64,000 nucleotides of DNA from Falsiphaeobacter marinintestinus (GTDB taxonomy: Bacteria; Pseudomonadota; Alphaproteobacteria; Rhodobacterales; Rhodobacteraceae), in NCBI RefSeq assembly GCF_007923355.1, contig NZ_VOGO01000001.1, positions 434,001 to 498,000 of the forward strand, read 5' to 3'. Numbering within the stretch: position 1 is the stretch's first letter; each line of letters starts with the position of its first letter. The position numbers were made by a program, and so were the translations under genes. The notes beneath the pieces were generated by a model, which searched no databases, was not told where the DNA came from, and was given only the letters and a program-made list of their open reading frames with translations. Shown piece after piece: positions 8,512 through 16,043 of this stretch.

Positions 8512-8537
8512 CGCGCCGCGACTTGCGGCGCGTTTTT
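8512..8537 (+). terminator. Intrinsic terminator of gcrA
   Basis: CGCGCCGC (8512-8519) and GCGGCGCG (8525-8532) form a perfect 8-bp stem with a 5-base loop, followed by five T. Confidence 0.85.
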
Positions 8538-8991
8538 CCACTGGACCTGATGAGAATTTGACCATCCGTGGCAGGCGCTTTCCTGTGGCTGAAGAGCCTT
8601 GCTGCATTATGAAGCGCGGCAGCACGACGCCGCCTGTTCTGGCCGTGGTCCCCTCACAATCCCCGTATCATTGCAGTATTGCTTTTGCCCGACGCGATGC
8701 GTGGCCTGCAAAATAGTTAACAAAAGGTTAACGGAAACATTTATTCATTAACCAATTGAGCAATACCTTGTAATTAATTAGAAAATCACGCCGCTAAATC
8801 TGTTCAGTTACGTCCACGTCAAAAACGCATTTCCCAGAGGTGGAAAAAACTTGACGCAAAGACAACTGGAGGGCGAAGATGCCCTAGCCTTTCATCTAAA
8901 AGCACTGCGGACGGTATTGATCCGGCGGGCCGGGAGGCGATTTCAAGTTGGCGCACAAGCGCCCTGAGCAACAGGTTAGGAGACTGTTTCG
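8538..8991. other. Intergenic region gcrA to tail-collar gene
   Basis: These 454 bases carry no convincing gene. The part from about 8700 to 8800 is notably AT-rich against the surrounding GC-rich DNA. It contains a perfect CtrA-type box, further TTAA half-sites at 8748 and 8774, and TTGACG at 8851 that could be a -35 element for the tail-collar gene. Confidence 0.6.
8717..8732. promoter_or_regulatory. CtrA-type binding site
   Basis: TTAACAAAAGGTTAAC contains TTAA-N7-TTAAC, an exact match to the full CtrA box of alphaproteobacteria. GTTAAC occurs twice, 11 bases apart. It lies 260 bases before the tail-collar gene and 212 bases past gcrA, so the downstream cluster is the more likely target. 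CtrA binding is inferred from the motif. Confidence 0.6.
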
Positions 8992-9519
8992 ATGGCGGAA
9001 CCATATTTGGGTCAAATTTATCTGGTTGGTTACAATTTCGCGCAAAGGGGTTTTGCATTTTGCGATGGGCAACTGCTGCCGATATCGTCGAATTCGGCAC
9101 TGTTTTCGCTGTTTGGGACGATGTATGGCGGTGACGGGCGCACCACATTCGGTTTGCCCGATCTGCGCGGTCGCACCCCAATTGGCCGCGGCGCTGGGCC
9201 CGGGCTGACTCCGCGCTCGATGGGCGAGCGTGGCGGTGCCGAGTATCATACCATGGTGACGCCCGAGATGCCGGCACATAATCACGCACCAGCGCTGCAC
9301 GCCGAGCTGAATCCTGGGACCGAGTCCAATCCCACAGGAAACATGCTTGGATTGACGCAGATCTATGCGGCGGTCGATACCAATGCAGATGTGCAACTGT
9401 CGAGCAACGCCATCAGAAGCAACAATGTGGGCGGCAATATCTCTTTCAACCTCATGCAGCCTTTCCTTGTGCTGAACTATGAGGTTGCGCTTGTCGGGAT
9501 TTTCCCATCGCGCAGCTGA
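8992..9519 (+). CDS. Tail-collar (microcystin-dependent-protein-like) protein
   Basis: A 175-residue protein opening with M-A-E-P-Y-L-G-Q-I, then F-A-F-C-D-G-Q-L-L-P-I and F-G-L-P-D-L-R-G-R-T-P-I-G-R-G. This is the phage tail collar domain as found in bacterial proteins of the microcystin-dependent-protein type. The middle has H-N-H after P-E-M-P-A and the C terminus Q-P-F-L-V-L-N-Y is standard. TTAGGAGAC precedes the start. In phages the domain sits in tail tips or fibres; the role of the stand-alone bacterial forms is unclear. No other phage structural gene is nearby, so this is not evidence of a prophage. Confidence 0.88.
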   Translation: MAEPYLGQIYLVGYNFAQRGFAFCDGQLLPISSNSALFSLFGTMYGGDGRTTFGLPDLRGRTPIGRGAGPGLTPRSMGERGGAEYHTMVTPEMPAHNHAPALHAELNPGTESNPTGNMLGLTQIYAAVDTNADVQLSSNAIRSNNVGGNISFNLMQPFLVLNYEVALVGIFPSRS

Positions 9520-9544
9520 TCGTGTGGCCGCAAAGGAGACTATC

Positions 9545-9994
9545 ATGACATCTGAGATCAAGATGAACAGACGGACTTATCTGACGGGTCAGGCGGTTGC
9601 GGTGGCTGCGGCGACAGTGGCTGCTCCGGCTGTGGCGTGCACCAAGGGACAGTCCGCAAAGTCGGCAGGCCGGGTCTATTGGAACAACGCGACGGCCGCT
9701 GATCTGGAACGATTTGTCGGCGACAGGTTCAAGGTTGCGTCAGAGGATGGCAGCGCAGCCGTGCTGCGCCTTGTCGCGGTCGAGCCGGTGCCCTTCGGGT
9801 CGGATGCGCCTGCGTCCCTGCCCCGCAGCGAAGGTGTGATTGCCGTATTTGACAGCCCGGACAAGGCCCCCATCGTGGCAGGCGGGCATCAGACCCGTCG
9901 GGTCAGGCACCCGGTGCTGGGGTCGGCGGACCTGTTTCTGGGACCAGTGCGCAAGCGGAATGGCGACGACGTGCTGGAAATTACCCTGACCTGA
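9545..9994 (+). CDS. Tat-type exported DUF6916-like protein
   Basis: A 149-residue protein with a twin-arginine leader: N-R-R-T-Y-L-T at about 8-14, then an Ala/Val-rich hydrophobic stretch ending A-P-A-V-A-C. The remainder has a F-V-G-D-R-F-x-V start, a region around H-Q-T-R-R-V-R-H-P, and an F-L-G-P-V ending. This layout matches, weakly but over its whole length, the DUF6916-like protein encoded at 10591-10926. It follows the tail-collar gene by 25 bases with AAAGGAGA before the start, so the two are probably one operon. Confidence 0.65.
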   Translation: MTSEIKMNRRTYLTGQAVAVAAATVAAPAVACTKGQSAKSAGRVYWNNATAADLERFVGDRFKVASEDGSAAVLRLVAVEPVPFGSDAPASLPRSEGVIAVFDSPDKAPIVAGGHQTRRVRHPVLGSADLFLGPVRKRNGDDVLEITLT

Positions 9995-10014
9995 ACGGGT
10001 AACCTTTTGAAAAC

Positions 10015-10045
10015 AAGGCCTGCCTCGATCTTCGGGGCGGGCCTT
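10015..10045 (+). terminator. Hairpin after DUF6916-like gene, possible terminator
   Basis: AAGGCCTGCCT (10015-10025) pairs with GGGCGGGCCTT (10035-10045) with two G-T wobbles. There is no real T run after it, so termination is uncertain. It does lie in the gap before the GNAT gene. Confidence 0.4.
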
Positions 10046-10068
10046 ACCTGTGTACACCCGAAAGGATA

Positions 10069-10578
10069 ATGACGGATATGATGCCCAAACGCGGACAGAT
10101 CGGATTTCGGATCATTCAGGACACGGACAAGGATTTTCTGTTCGATCTGTTTGCTTCGACCCGGGAATGGGAGTTCGAACACACGACCTGGACAGACGGG
10201 GACAAGGCGCATTTTCTGGAAGGCCAGTTCAAGTTACAGGACCTGCATTATGAACGGGCGTTCCCCACTGCGTTCCGGCGGATCATCCAGATGGATGGTG
10301 TCGACATCGGGCGGCTGTACCTGGACCGGCAGGACGACTGTTTGCGGATCATCGAATTCACCGTGACGCCCGAATGGCGTGGGCGGGGGATTGGCACGGA
10401 TATTCTGCGCAGCCTGATGAACGAGGCGCATGGCGGCAAGGTGCCGGTGCGCCTGCACGTGGAAAAGACCAGTCCGGCGATCAACCTGTACCTGCGGCAC
10501 GGGTTTCAGGCCACCGGCGAAGAGGCGCATCATTTTGCGATGGAATGGCAACCTGCGACGGGACCGCGCGAGATCTGA
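10069..10578 (+). CDS. GNAT family N-acetyltransferase
   Basis: A 169-residue acetyltransferase. Motif A, binding the acetyl-CoA pyrophosphate, is E-W-R-G-R-G-I-G-T-D-I-L at about residues 103-114. It is followed by V-E-K-T-S-P-A-I-N-L-Y and R-H-G-F, the usual motif B. AAAGGA lies just before the start. The N-terminal half, F-R-I-I-Q-D-T-D-K-D-F-L, is of the ordinary GNAT kind. The substrate cannot be told. Location beside tail-collar and DUF6916 genes may reflect co-inheritance rather than shared function. Confidence 0.85.
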   Translation: MTDMMPKRGQIGFRIIQDTDKDFLFDLFASTREWEFEHTTWTDGDKAHFLEGQFKLQDLHYERAFPTAFRRIIQMDGVDIGRLYLDRQDDCLRIIEFTVTPEWRGRGIGTDILRSLMNEAHGGKVPVRLHVEKTSPAINLYLRHGFQATGEEAHHFAMEWQPATGPREI

Positions 10579-10590
10579 ACGGTGATGGCG

Positions 10591-10926
10591 TCAGTTAAAG
10601 ACGCTTTCATAGAGCATGCAATCGTGGTCGCGCCGAAAGGGAGACACATACAGCGTCATGGGGCCGGTCTGATCGTTTTCGATCACGTAGGTGCCGGGCC
10701 CTAGCTGAGGATCGCGCGGGCCTTCCCATGTCAGCGCAAAGGCCTTGCGCGGGGGATAGAACACACCGTCGATTTCAAGCGTGTTGTCGCGCACAGTGGA
10801 GCCGTGGAAGATCTTTACATTGTCCAGTCGGAAAGTGATGTCGCCTGCTTCGGACTGAACGTTAAAGTCCTGCGATACATATGGCGCAAAGGTTTCGTGC
10901 GTCGCCTTGATCATGTCAATTGCCAT
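10591..10926 (-). CDS. DUF6916 family protein
   Basis: A 111-residue soluble protein with no signal peptide. Features are F-A-P-Y-V-S-Q-D-F-N-V near the N terminus, F-A-L-T-W-E-G-P mid-protein, L-G-P-G-T-Y-V-I-E-N and the closing L-Y-V-S-P-F ... Y-E-S-V-F-N. This pattern belongs to DUF6916, a small beta-rich family that, as I recall, often accompanies bacterial tail-collar proteins; that matches this neighbourhood. It is convergent with the GNAT gene (12-base gap). Function unknown. Confidence 0.7.
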   Translation of the reverse strand: MAIDMIKATHETFAPYVSQDFNVQSEAGDITFRLDNVKIFHGSTVRDNTLEIDGVFYPPRKAFALTWEGPRDPQLGPGTYVIENDQTGPMTLYVSPFRRDHDCMLYESVFN

Positions 10927-11235
10927 TGGACGTCTCTTACCTCACGCATTGGTTGTGTGAGATACGACATGGCCGCAGCAATCGGGTCAAGTCCTTTACA
11001 TCTGAAAACTGAAATATCTGCGGGCTTTCGTTTGGGAACAAGCACTTGGGTTCAAATCGAAACCACCCGCCGCGATGAGTTTTTTGCAACCACGGGGAAT
11101 AAAGTCTGGACTGGTTTCCGCAAACGCCTTAGCGTTAGCTCAAAATTACCAATCTTGGTACACGCAATTGGAAAATTCACGGTGTGACACGGATCGATGT
11201 CCGGGTCATTTGCCGTTTAAACAGGAGGTTTTATC
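10927..11235. other. Intergenic region with two palindromes upstream of Hint gene
   Basis: No gene is seen. Two inverted repeats lie close together: AACGC-CTTA-GCGTT at 11123-11136 and a perfect TACCAA-TC-TTGGTA at 11147-11160, the latter 75 bases before the Hint gene start. They look like operator sites of unknown regulators. Confidence 0.45.
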
Positions 11236-12129
11236 ATGCCAGCATATGTGGCACCATTCAGTTCCTATTATAACGGCGGGGGCATCGGAAGCTCGAATAT
11301 CGGCGGGAACTGGGACAGCGGGACCATCACCGACAGCGGAGATGACAACTGGACCGTGGGTGAGGCTTTGACCGACACCAGTGGCTCGGGCATCTTTTTT
11401 AGCAACGGGGCAACCTATCAGGGCACGATCGAGGTCAATGGCACCGATTATCCGGTTGTTGAGGTGACCCTGACCGGCGCTTGGGTTGTGCTGTTCGACG
11501 ATGCAACTGACCACGCCGCCGCGCCGGCAACCATGCCTGCCCCAGACACTTCGGCCTTTACCGCCTGCTTCATGGACGGCACGGGTATTGCCACAGCGGA
11601 TGGAGAGGTCGCCGTTGAAGATCTGAAAATCGGCGACATGATCCTGGACCAGAATGGCGCAGAAATCGCTGTGAAATGGATCGGGACAAAGAACGTTCTG
11701 GCCTCGTTCCAGCCTGCGGAACGCCTGATGCCGGTGCGGTTTGCCGCCGGATCGCTGGGCGAAGGTGTGCCGTATCGCGACCTGACGGTCACGGCAGATC
11801 ACGCGATGCTGGTGGACGGAGTCTTGTGTCAGGCCAGCGCGCTGGTCAACGGATCGTCGATCTATCGCGTTCCGCTGGACGAGATGGGACAGCGGTTCAA
11901 GGTCTACCATGTCGAAACCGAGGCACATGAGATCATCCTGGCCAATGGTGCGCCTGCCGAGACGTTCATCGACAATGTATCACGCCGGATGTTCGCCAAC
12001 TTTGCCGAATACGAAGCCTTGTATGGTGAAGAGGCCGAAATGGAAGAACTGCCCCTGCCCCGCGCGATGAGCGCCCGGCAACTGCCCAGCGCGATCCGCG
12101 CCCGGTTGGGACTTTCCAAAGCGGCCTGA
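11236..12129 (+). CDS. Hint (hedgehog/intein) domain protein 1
   Basis: A 297-residue protein. The N-terminal ~105 residues are rich in Gly, Ser and Thr with repeated acidic turns, like a secreted or surface beta domain, but there is no standard signal peptide. A Hint_2-type domain begins at Cys111: C-F-M-D-G-T-G-I-A-T, then V-E-D-L-K-I-G-D-M-I. The block-B T-A-D-H is present at about 188-191, followed by H-E-I-I-L-A-N-G-A-P-A-E-T-F. Cys and His of the Hint active site are therefore intact. AGGAGG precedes the start. The role of bacterial Hint_2 proteins is largely unknown; autoprocessing is inferred. A second Hint gene lies at 51290. Confidence 0.82.
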   Translation: MPAYVAPFSSYYNGGGIGSSNIGGNWDSGTITDSGDDNWTVGEALTDTSGSGIFFSNGATYQGTIEVNGTDYPVVEVTLTGAWVVLFDDATDHAAAPATMPAPDTSAFTACFMDGTGIATADGEVAVEDLKIGDMILDQNGAEIAVKWIGTKNVLASFQPAERLMPVRFAAGSLGEGVPYRDLTVTADHAMLVDGVLCQASALVNGSSIYRVPLDEMGQRFKVYHVETEAHEIILANGAPAETFIDNVSRRMFANFAEYEALYGEEAEMEELPLPRAMSARQLPSAIRARLGLSKAA

Positions 12130-12156
12130 TACGGTGCTTGCGTAACAATGCAATCA

Positions 12157-12188
12157 GCGCCCGGCCGATGTGCCGGGCGCTTTTTTTT
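12157..12188. terminator. Bidirectional terminator between Hint gene and DUF302 gene
   Basis: GCGCCCGG (12157-12164) and CCGGGCGC (12173-12180) form a perfect stem followed by eight T. The T tract touches the stop codon of the convergent DUF302 gene. Confidence 0.9.
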
Positions 12189-12588
12189 AGGCCTGTGCCT
12201 TTAGGGCGGACACGACCCGCTCCAGTCTGGCCCCTGCGTCTTGCGCCAGATCTGCCAGTTCCGGCGCATCGGACAATCCGGCCCCGCCAAGCATGTCTTT
12301 TGCATCAGGGATGCGGACAAGAATGCCATCCCCTTCTTGCGAAACGGTCACGTTGCAAGGCAGCAGCAGCCCGATTTCGGGTACGGCGGAGACAGCCGTA
12401 TGGGCGAGTTGCGGATTGCATGCGCCAAGGATCACATAGCGCGGGAATTCAACGTCCAGCTTGGCCTTGAACGTCAGATCCATATCAACCCGGGTGATCA
12501 CACCGAACCCTTCTGCCGCCAGAGCCTCGGTCACGGTGATCAGCGCGTCATCAAAATCGCCGCTGAGAGAGATTGTGTCATGTTTCAT
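12187..12588 (-). CDS. DUF302 domain protein
   Basis: A 133-residue soluble protein of the DUF302 family. It has an L-x-x-E-G-F-G-V-I-T-R-V-D-M segment, F-P-R-Y-V-I-L-G-A-C-N-P-x-L-A at about 48-62, then G-L-L-L-P-C-N-V-T-V. The C-N-P and P-C-N cysteines are characteristic of the family and may bind a ligand or metal. No signal peptide is seen. Function is unknown. It lies 69 bases downstream of the YHS-domain gene on the same strand and may share its transcript. Confidence 0.85.
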   Translation of the reverse strand: MKHDTISLSGDFDDALITVTEALAAEGFGVITRVDMDLTFKAKLDVEFPRYVILGACNPQLAHTAVSAVPEIGLLLPCNVTVSQEGDGILVRIPDAKDMLGGAGLSDAPELADLAQDAGARLERVVSALKAQA

Positions 12589-12657
12589 GAAATTGCCCTT
12601 CCCGATCGCATGCGTCTTACAGCATCCTCACGGAAAGGGCTGATCCCGTCAACGTGC

Positions 12658-13176
12658 TCAGTTGCCGGTTGGGGCCGACGACGTGAAGTTGGGGATCGGG
12701 TTGGATGAGGCCGGTTTTGGATCGATGGCTGGCCAGTTGCCTTCGGCCAGATTGATGTTTCCGGGAATGTCTTCTTCCCAAAAACCAACGACGTTCTTGG
12801 TGATGTTCAGGTACAGTTTGTCATCGACGATGCGCCACAGGTTCGGGTTGCCTGGCACCTTGCCGCCCTTGCTGACGCCATAGGCGCAGTGACCATCGTA
12901 TTGCGGGGCATAGTATTCGGGTTTTTCAACAAACGCGTCGCGGTTGGCTGCGCTCGAAAAGGCAAAGGTTGCGCCGTTATAGTCGGCCGTGAAGTCGGCG
13001 TTTCCCGGGACAGCGGCGGGTTGGGCCGTTCCAACAGCGCTTTGGTCAAGGCTGCGATAGGCAACCACGTCATAGCCCGAAACGGCATAGCTGGTGCCGT
13101 CTACAAATTGTTCTCCGGCAAAGGCTGGCAGGCCGAGGGTTGCTGCCGTGACCAGCGCAAGTGCAAAGCGTTTCAT
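12658..13176 (-). CDS. Secreted YHS-domain protein
   Basis: A 172-residue exported protein. The signal peptide M-K-R-F-A-L-A-L-V ... L-P-A-F-A-G ends near residue 20. The YHS-type core has V-S-G-Y-D-V-V-A-Y, N-A-D-F-T-A-D-Y-N-G-A-T-F-A-F-S-S, and G-H-C-A-Y-G-V-S-K-G. The YHS motif is associated with metal binding in other families, and here C-A-Y replaces the typical Y-x-H-S-like signature, so metal binding is uncertain. GGAG precedes the start at 13176. Periplasmic location is inferred; function unknown. Confidence 0.83.
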   Translation of the reverse strand: MKRFALALVTAATLGLPAFAGEQFVDGTSYAVSGYDVVAYRSLDQSAVGTAQPAAVPGNADFTADYNGATFAFSSAANRDAFVEKPEYYAPQYDGHCAYGVSKGGKVPGNPNLWRIVDDKLYLNITKNVVGFWEEDIPGNINLAEGNWPAIDPKPASSNPIPNFTSSAPTGN

Positions 13177-13445
13177 CGAAATTCTCCATTCGGGGCTTGA
13201 GGTCCGGCATCGTGCCGGGTCTGGGCAGAGAATATGCGAAAGTGGCGGGCTGCGAAGGGGGCCTCGCGGCTCTGTGAGGTGGGCGGAGAACACGTGATGA
13301 TTTGGGGGGTAAATGTTTCAGCAGCAAGGGGCCTGTGGATCAGCGCACATAAGAGCGGTTGGAATCTTCGCAGGCTCTGGTTAACTCGGTCTGGTATACA
13401 ATCCTGCGGGCCTGATTTGGCCACGCTCTATCGGAAAGCGCGAAC

Positions 13446-14327
13446 ATGACGAAACCCGACACGTACACTCCCCCGAACGTCTGGACCTGGGACAGCGAAA
13501 GCGGCGGGCGGTTTGCCAGCATCAACCGCCCCATTGCCGGAGCAACCCACGACAAAGAGCTTTCCGTAGGCAAGCATCCGTTCCAGTTGTATTCGCTGGC
13601 GACGCCAAATGGCGTGAAGGTCACCGTGATGCTGGAAGAGCTTCTGGAAAAGGGCATCAAGGACGCGGAATACGATGCCTGGCTGATCAACATCGGTGAA
13701 GGCGAACAGTTCGGCAGCGATTTTGTCGACATCAACCCGAACTCAAAGATCCCGGCGCTGATGGACCGGTCGGGCGACACGCCTGTTCGGGTGTTTGAAT
13801 CCGGAGCGATCCTGCTGCATCTGGCCGAAAAGTTCGGTGAATTCCTGCCGTCCGACCCCGCGCTGCGCCCTGAGATGATGAGCTGGCTGTTCTGGCAGAT
13901 GGGCAGCGCGCCGTATCTGGGCGGTGGGTTTGGTCATTTCTATGCGTACGCGCCGGAAAAGTGGGAATACCCGATCAACCGCTTTGCGATGGAGACCAAA
14001 CGCCAGCTGGATGTTCTGGACCGGCAGCTTGCGGACAACCAGTTCATGACCGGTGCGGATTACACCATTGCCGATATGGCGATCTGGGCATGGTATGGCC
14101 AGTTGGTGCTGGGTCGCTTGTACAGTGCCGCCGAGTTCCTGGACGTGGAAAGCTATGAGAACGTGCAACGCTGGGCCAAAGAGATTGACGCCCGGCCTGC
14201 GGTCAGCCGCGGCCGTATGGTAAACCGCGCCTTTGGCGAATTGCACACGCAGCTGCGCGAACGTCACGATGCGTCGGATTTCGACACCCGGACACAGGAC
14301 AAGCTGGAGCCTGAAGCCGAATCTTAG
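13446..14327 (+). CDS. yghU: YghU-type glutathione S-transferase / disulfide-bond oxidoreductase
   Basis: A 293-residue protein closely resembling E. coli YghU throughout: V-W-T-W-D near the start, I-N-R-P, V-G-K-H-P-x-Q-L-Y-S-L-x-T-P-N-G, E-Y-D-A-W-L-I, N-P-N-S-K-I-P-A-L, V-F-E-S-G, and a C-terminal R-H-D-A-S-D-F. The thioredoxin-like N-terminal domain is followed by a helical GST domain. YghU-type enzymes have disulfide-bond reductase activity with glutathione. The gene has its own terminator and no co-directional partner close by. Confidence 0.93.
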   Translation: MTKPDTYTPPNVWTWDSESGGRFASINRPIAGATHDKELSVGKHPFQLYSLATPNGVKVTVMLEELLEKGIKDAEYDAWLINIGEGEQFGSDFVDINPNSKIPALMDRSGDTPVRVFESGAILLHLAEKFGEFLPSDPALRPEMMSWLFWQMGSAPYLGGGFGHFYAYAPEKWEYPINRFAMETKRQLDVLDRQLADNQFMTGADYTIADMAIWAWYGQLVLGRLYSAAEFLDVESYENVQRWAKEIDARPAVSRGRMVNRAFGELHTQLRERHDASDFDTRTQDKLEPEAES

Positions 14328-14352
14328 ATTTCGGGTTCTATTAGGCTGTGAA

Positions 14353-14382
14353 CGTCCGCCCGGTTTGGGCGGGCGTTTTTTT
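14353..14382 (+). terminator. Intrinsic terminator of the yghU gene
   Basis: CGTCCGCCC (14353-14361) pairs with GGGCGGGCG (14367-14375) through one G-T wobble and is followed by seven T. It also separates the convergent sseB-like gene. Confidence 0.87.
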
Positions 14383-14393
14383 GTGGTCGGACT

Positions 14394-15185
14394 TTAGCGC
14401 AGGATGGGTGGTTTATCCGGGTTACTGCCGGGGGCCGTGTGCAGATCGATCTGAGGTGCGCTGGGTTGGGGCAGGTCGAACCGCAGGCCAGCCACGGCTA
14501 GTTTCGCGGCGACCGGGTCGGACGCCGAGAAGAACGCCACATCCATGGCCCCGGCTTCGATGCCTGAGAACGTCAATGCCTCGGACGCGGCTTTGGCCAG
14601 CGCGGCTTGGGCGCCATCGATGGCATCGACAAAAGCCAGCATGTGGCCCCTGCCCCCATCGTCATAGGTCACCCCCACCAGATAGGCCGAGGCCGCCAGA
14701 CCGGTGGCAGTTGCAAGTTTCTGATCCAGCGCGGTGATCAGCACCTCGGGCAGCCCGGCAGGAGGCAGGACCTCGTCCACGCGGGCTTCGACCTCGTCCG
14801 GGGCGTTGCCAAGCGTGTCATGCAGCCATGCGATGGCCTCGGCGGGGATCAGGATCGAAGACGGCGCGACCTCAAGGTTCACGCCCAGCCCGACGCCTTG
14901 CCCGGCCAGCATTTGCGCCAGAACGCGACCCGAAAGCGCGGCATAGGGGGAAGGCTGACCCGTGAAAGCGGTCAGCCGGTCTTCGCGGTCAAACACCAGC
15001 ACGAAGCGGCCATCTGCAACTTCGAACATCTCGGGCGAGATGTTTTCGTCGCGCGCCTCTTCGGTCAACAGCAGGAACAGTTCAGAGTCCGCGAGCCGTT
15101 CAAAGAATTTCAGCCGGGCGGCGTCGTCTTCGGTGGCAGTCTCCATCGCCGCGTGGGCGTGGTCGAGCGGGGTTTGGTCACTCAT
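14394..15185 (-). CDS. SseB family protein
   Basis: A 263-residue cytosolic protein. The N-terminal part, with F-F-E-R-L-A-D-S-E-L-F-L-L-L and V-F-D-R-E-D-R-L-x-A-F ... Y-A-A-L-S-G, matches the SseB N-terminal domain; the C-terminal half (about 125-240) is the second alpha/beta domain of SseB-like proteins. The name comes from E. coli SseB (enhanced serine sensitivity), whose biochemical role is unclear. The start at 15185 overlaps the stop of the uracil-DNA glycosylase gene (ATGA), so translation is probably coupled. Confidence 0.8.
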   Translation of the reverse strand: MSDQTPLDHAHAAMETATEDDAARLKFFERLADSELFLLLTEEARDENISPEMFEVADGRFVLVFDREDRLTAFTGQPSPYAALSGRVLAQMLAGQGVGLGVNLEVAPSSILIPAEAIAWLHDTLGNAPDEVEARVDEVLPPAGLPEVLITALDQKLATATGLAASAYLVGVTYDDGGRGHMLAFVDAIDGAQAALAKAASEALTFSGIEAGAMDVAFFSASDPVAAKLAVAGLRFDLPQPSAPQIDLHTAPGSNPDKPPILR

Positions 15186-15805
15186 GTCAGTATCTCCTGC
15201 ACCCTGTTGCGCAGCACCGGTAGCAGATCGGCGGCAAACCACGGGTTTTTCTTGAGCCAAGCGGTATTGCGCCACGACGGATGAGGCAAGGGGAAGACCT
15301 GCGGCGCATGATCCCGCCAGTTGGCCACGGTTTGGGTGACGGGGGCTTTGGTGCCCATGTGCCAGCGGTGGGCGTGGCTGCCGACCAGAACCGTCAGTTG
15401 CACATCGCCAAGTGCTGCCATCACCTGTTGGTGCCAGGTCTCGGCGCAGATTGGTGGTGGCGGCAGATCGGCCTTGCGGGCATCGTAACCGGGAAAGCAG
15501 AACGCCATCGGGATCACGGCGACTTTGTCACGATCATAAAACGTGGTTTCATCCATCCCCAGCCAGTCGCGCAGCCGATCGCCGGACGGGTCGGTGAACG
15601 GACGGCCCGAGGCATGCACCCGCGCCCCGGGCGCTTGCCCTGCGATCAGGATGCGCGCACCTGGGCGAAACCACACCACCGGACGCGGCTGGTGGCCTGT
15701 TGCAGTGGCGGCAAAGCGGTCAGCGCAGATCCGGCAGGCGCGGATCTGCGCGGTCAGGGCATCAGCCGTACTGCCCGTCGCGGGAGATGGGTTTTTGTGC
15801 GTCAT
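15182..15805 (-). CDS. Uracil-DNA glycosylase superfamily protein, probable [4Fe-4S] type
   Basis: A 207-residue protein with the UDG fold signature G-Q-A-P-G-A-R-V at 56-63, then S-G-R-P-F-T-D-P-S-G-D-R-L, and the C-terminal L-P-H-P-S-W-R-N loop (173-180). Four cysteines at 24, 27, 103 and 120 (C-x2-C, then C-x16-C) match the spacing of the iron-sulfur cluster ligands in family 4 and 5 enzymes. The catalytic loop G-Q-A-P-G departs from the usual G-E-A-P-G. The protein probably excises uracil or deaminated bases, though the substrate range is unknown. It is the first gene of a coupled pair with the SseB-like gene. Confidence 0.83.
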   Translation of the reverse strand: MTHKNPSPATGSTADALTAQIRACRICADRFAATATGHQPRPVVWFRPGARILIAGQAPGARVHASGRPFTDPSGDRLRDWLGMDETTFYDRDKVAVIPMAFCFPGYDARKADLPPPPICAETWHQQVMAALGDVQLTVLVGSHAHRWHMGTKAPVTQTVANWRDHAPQVFPLPHPSWRNTAWLKKNPWFAADLLPVLRNRVQEILT

Positions 15806-16043
15806 GTCGGGAGACGGCTGTATCTGAATGCGGGCTTCGCCTCAATCGCCCTGACGGGATCGTTTCCGGATCAGGAACAGCCAAACCTGACTTTTTCCCC
15901 TCGCGCGGGCATCAAAGCCATGTCATGCAAGGGTTACCTGACCGGAAAGCGATGGAGTTTTGTTTCGCGCCACGACATAATATGGCCTAAATCCACTGTT
16001 AGACCGATGTAACACCTCTGTTAAGGAGGGGCAGGCAGAATAT

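Noticed and set aside
8441-8716. Open frame after gcrA
   Set aside because: It begins inside gcrA in another frame, crosses the gcrA terminator and has no domain, ribosome site or plausible composition.
8992-10578. Prophage or gene-transfer-agent remnant
   Set aside because: Only a tail-collar domain is present, with no capsid, portal, terminase or integrase, so it is not called a mobile element.
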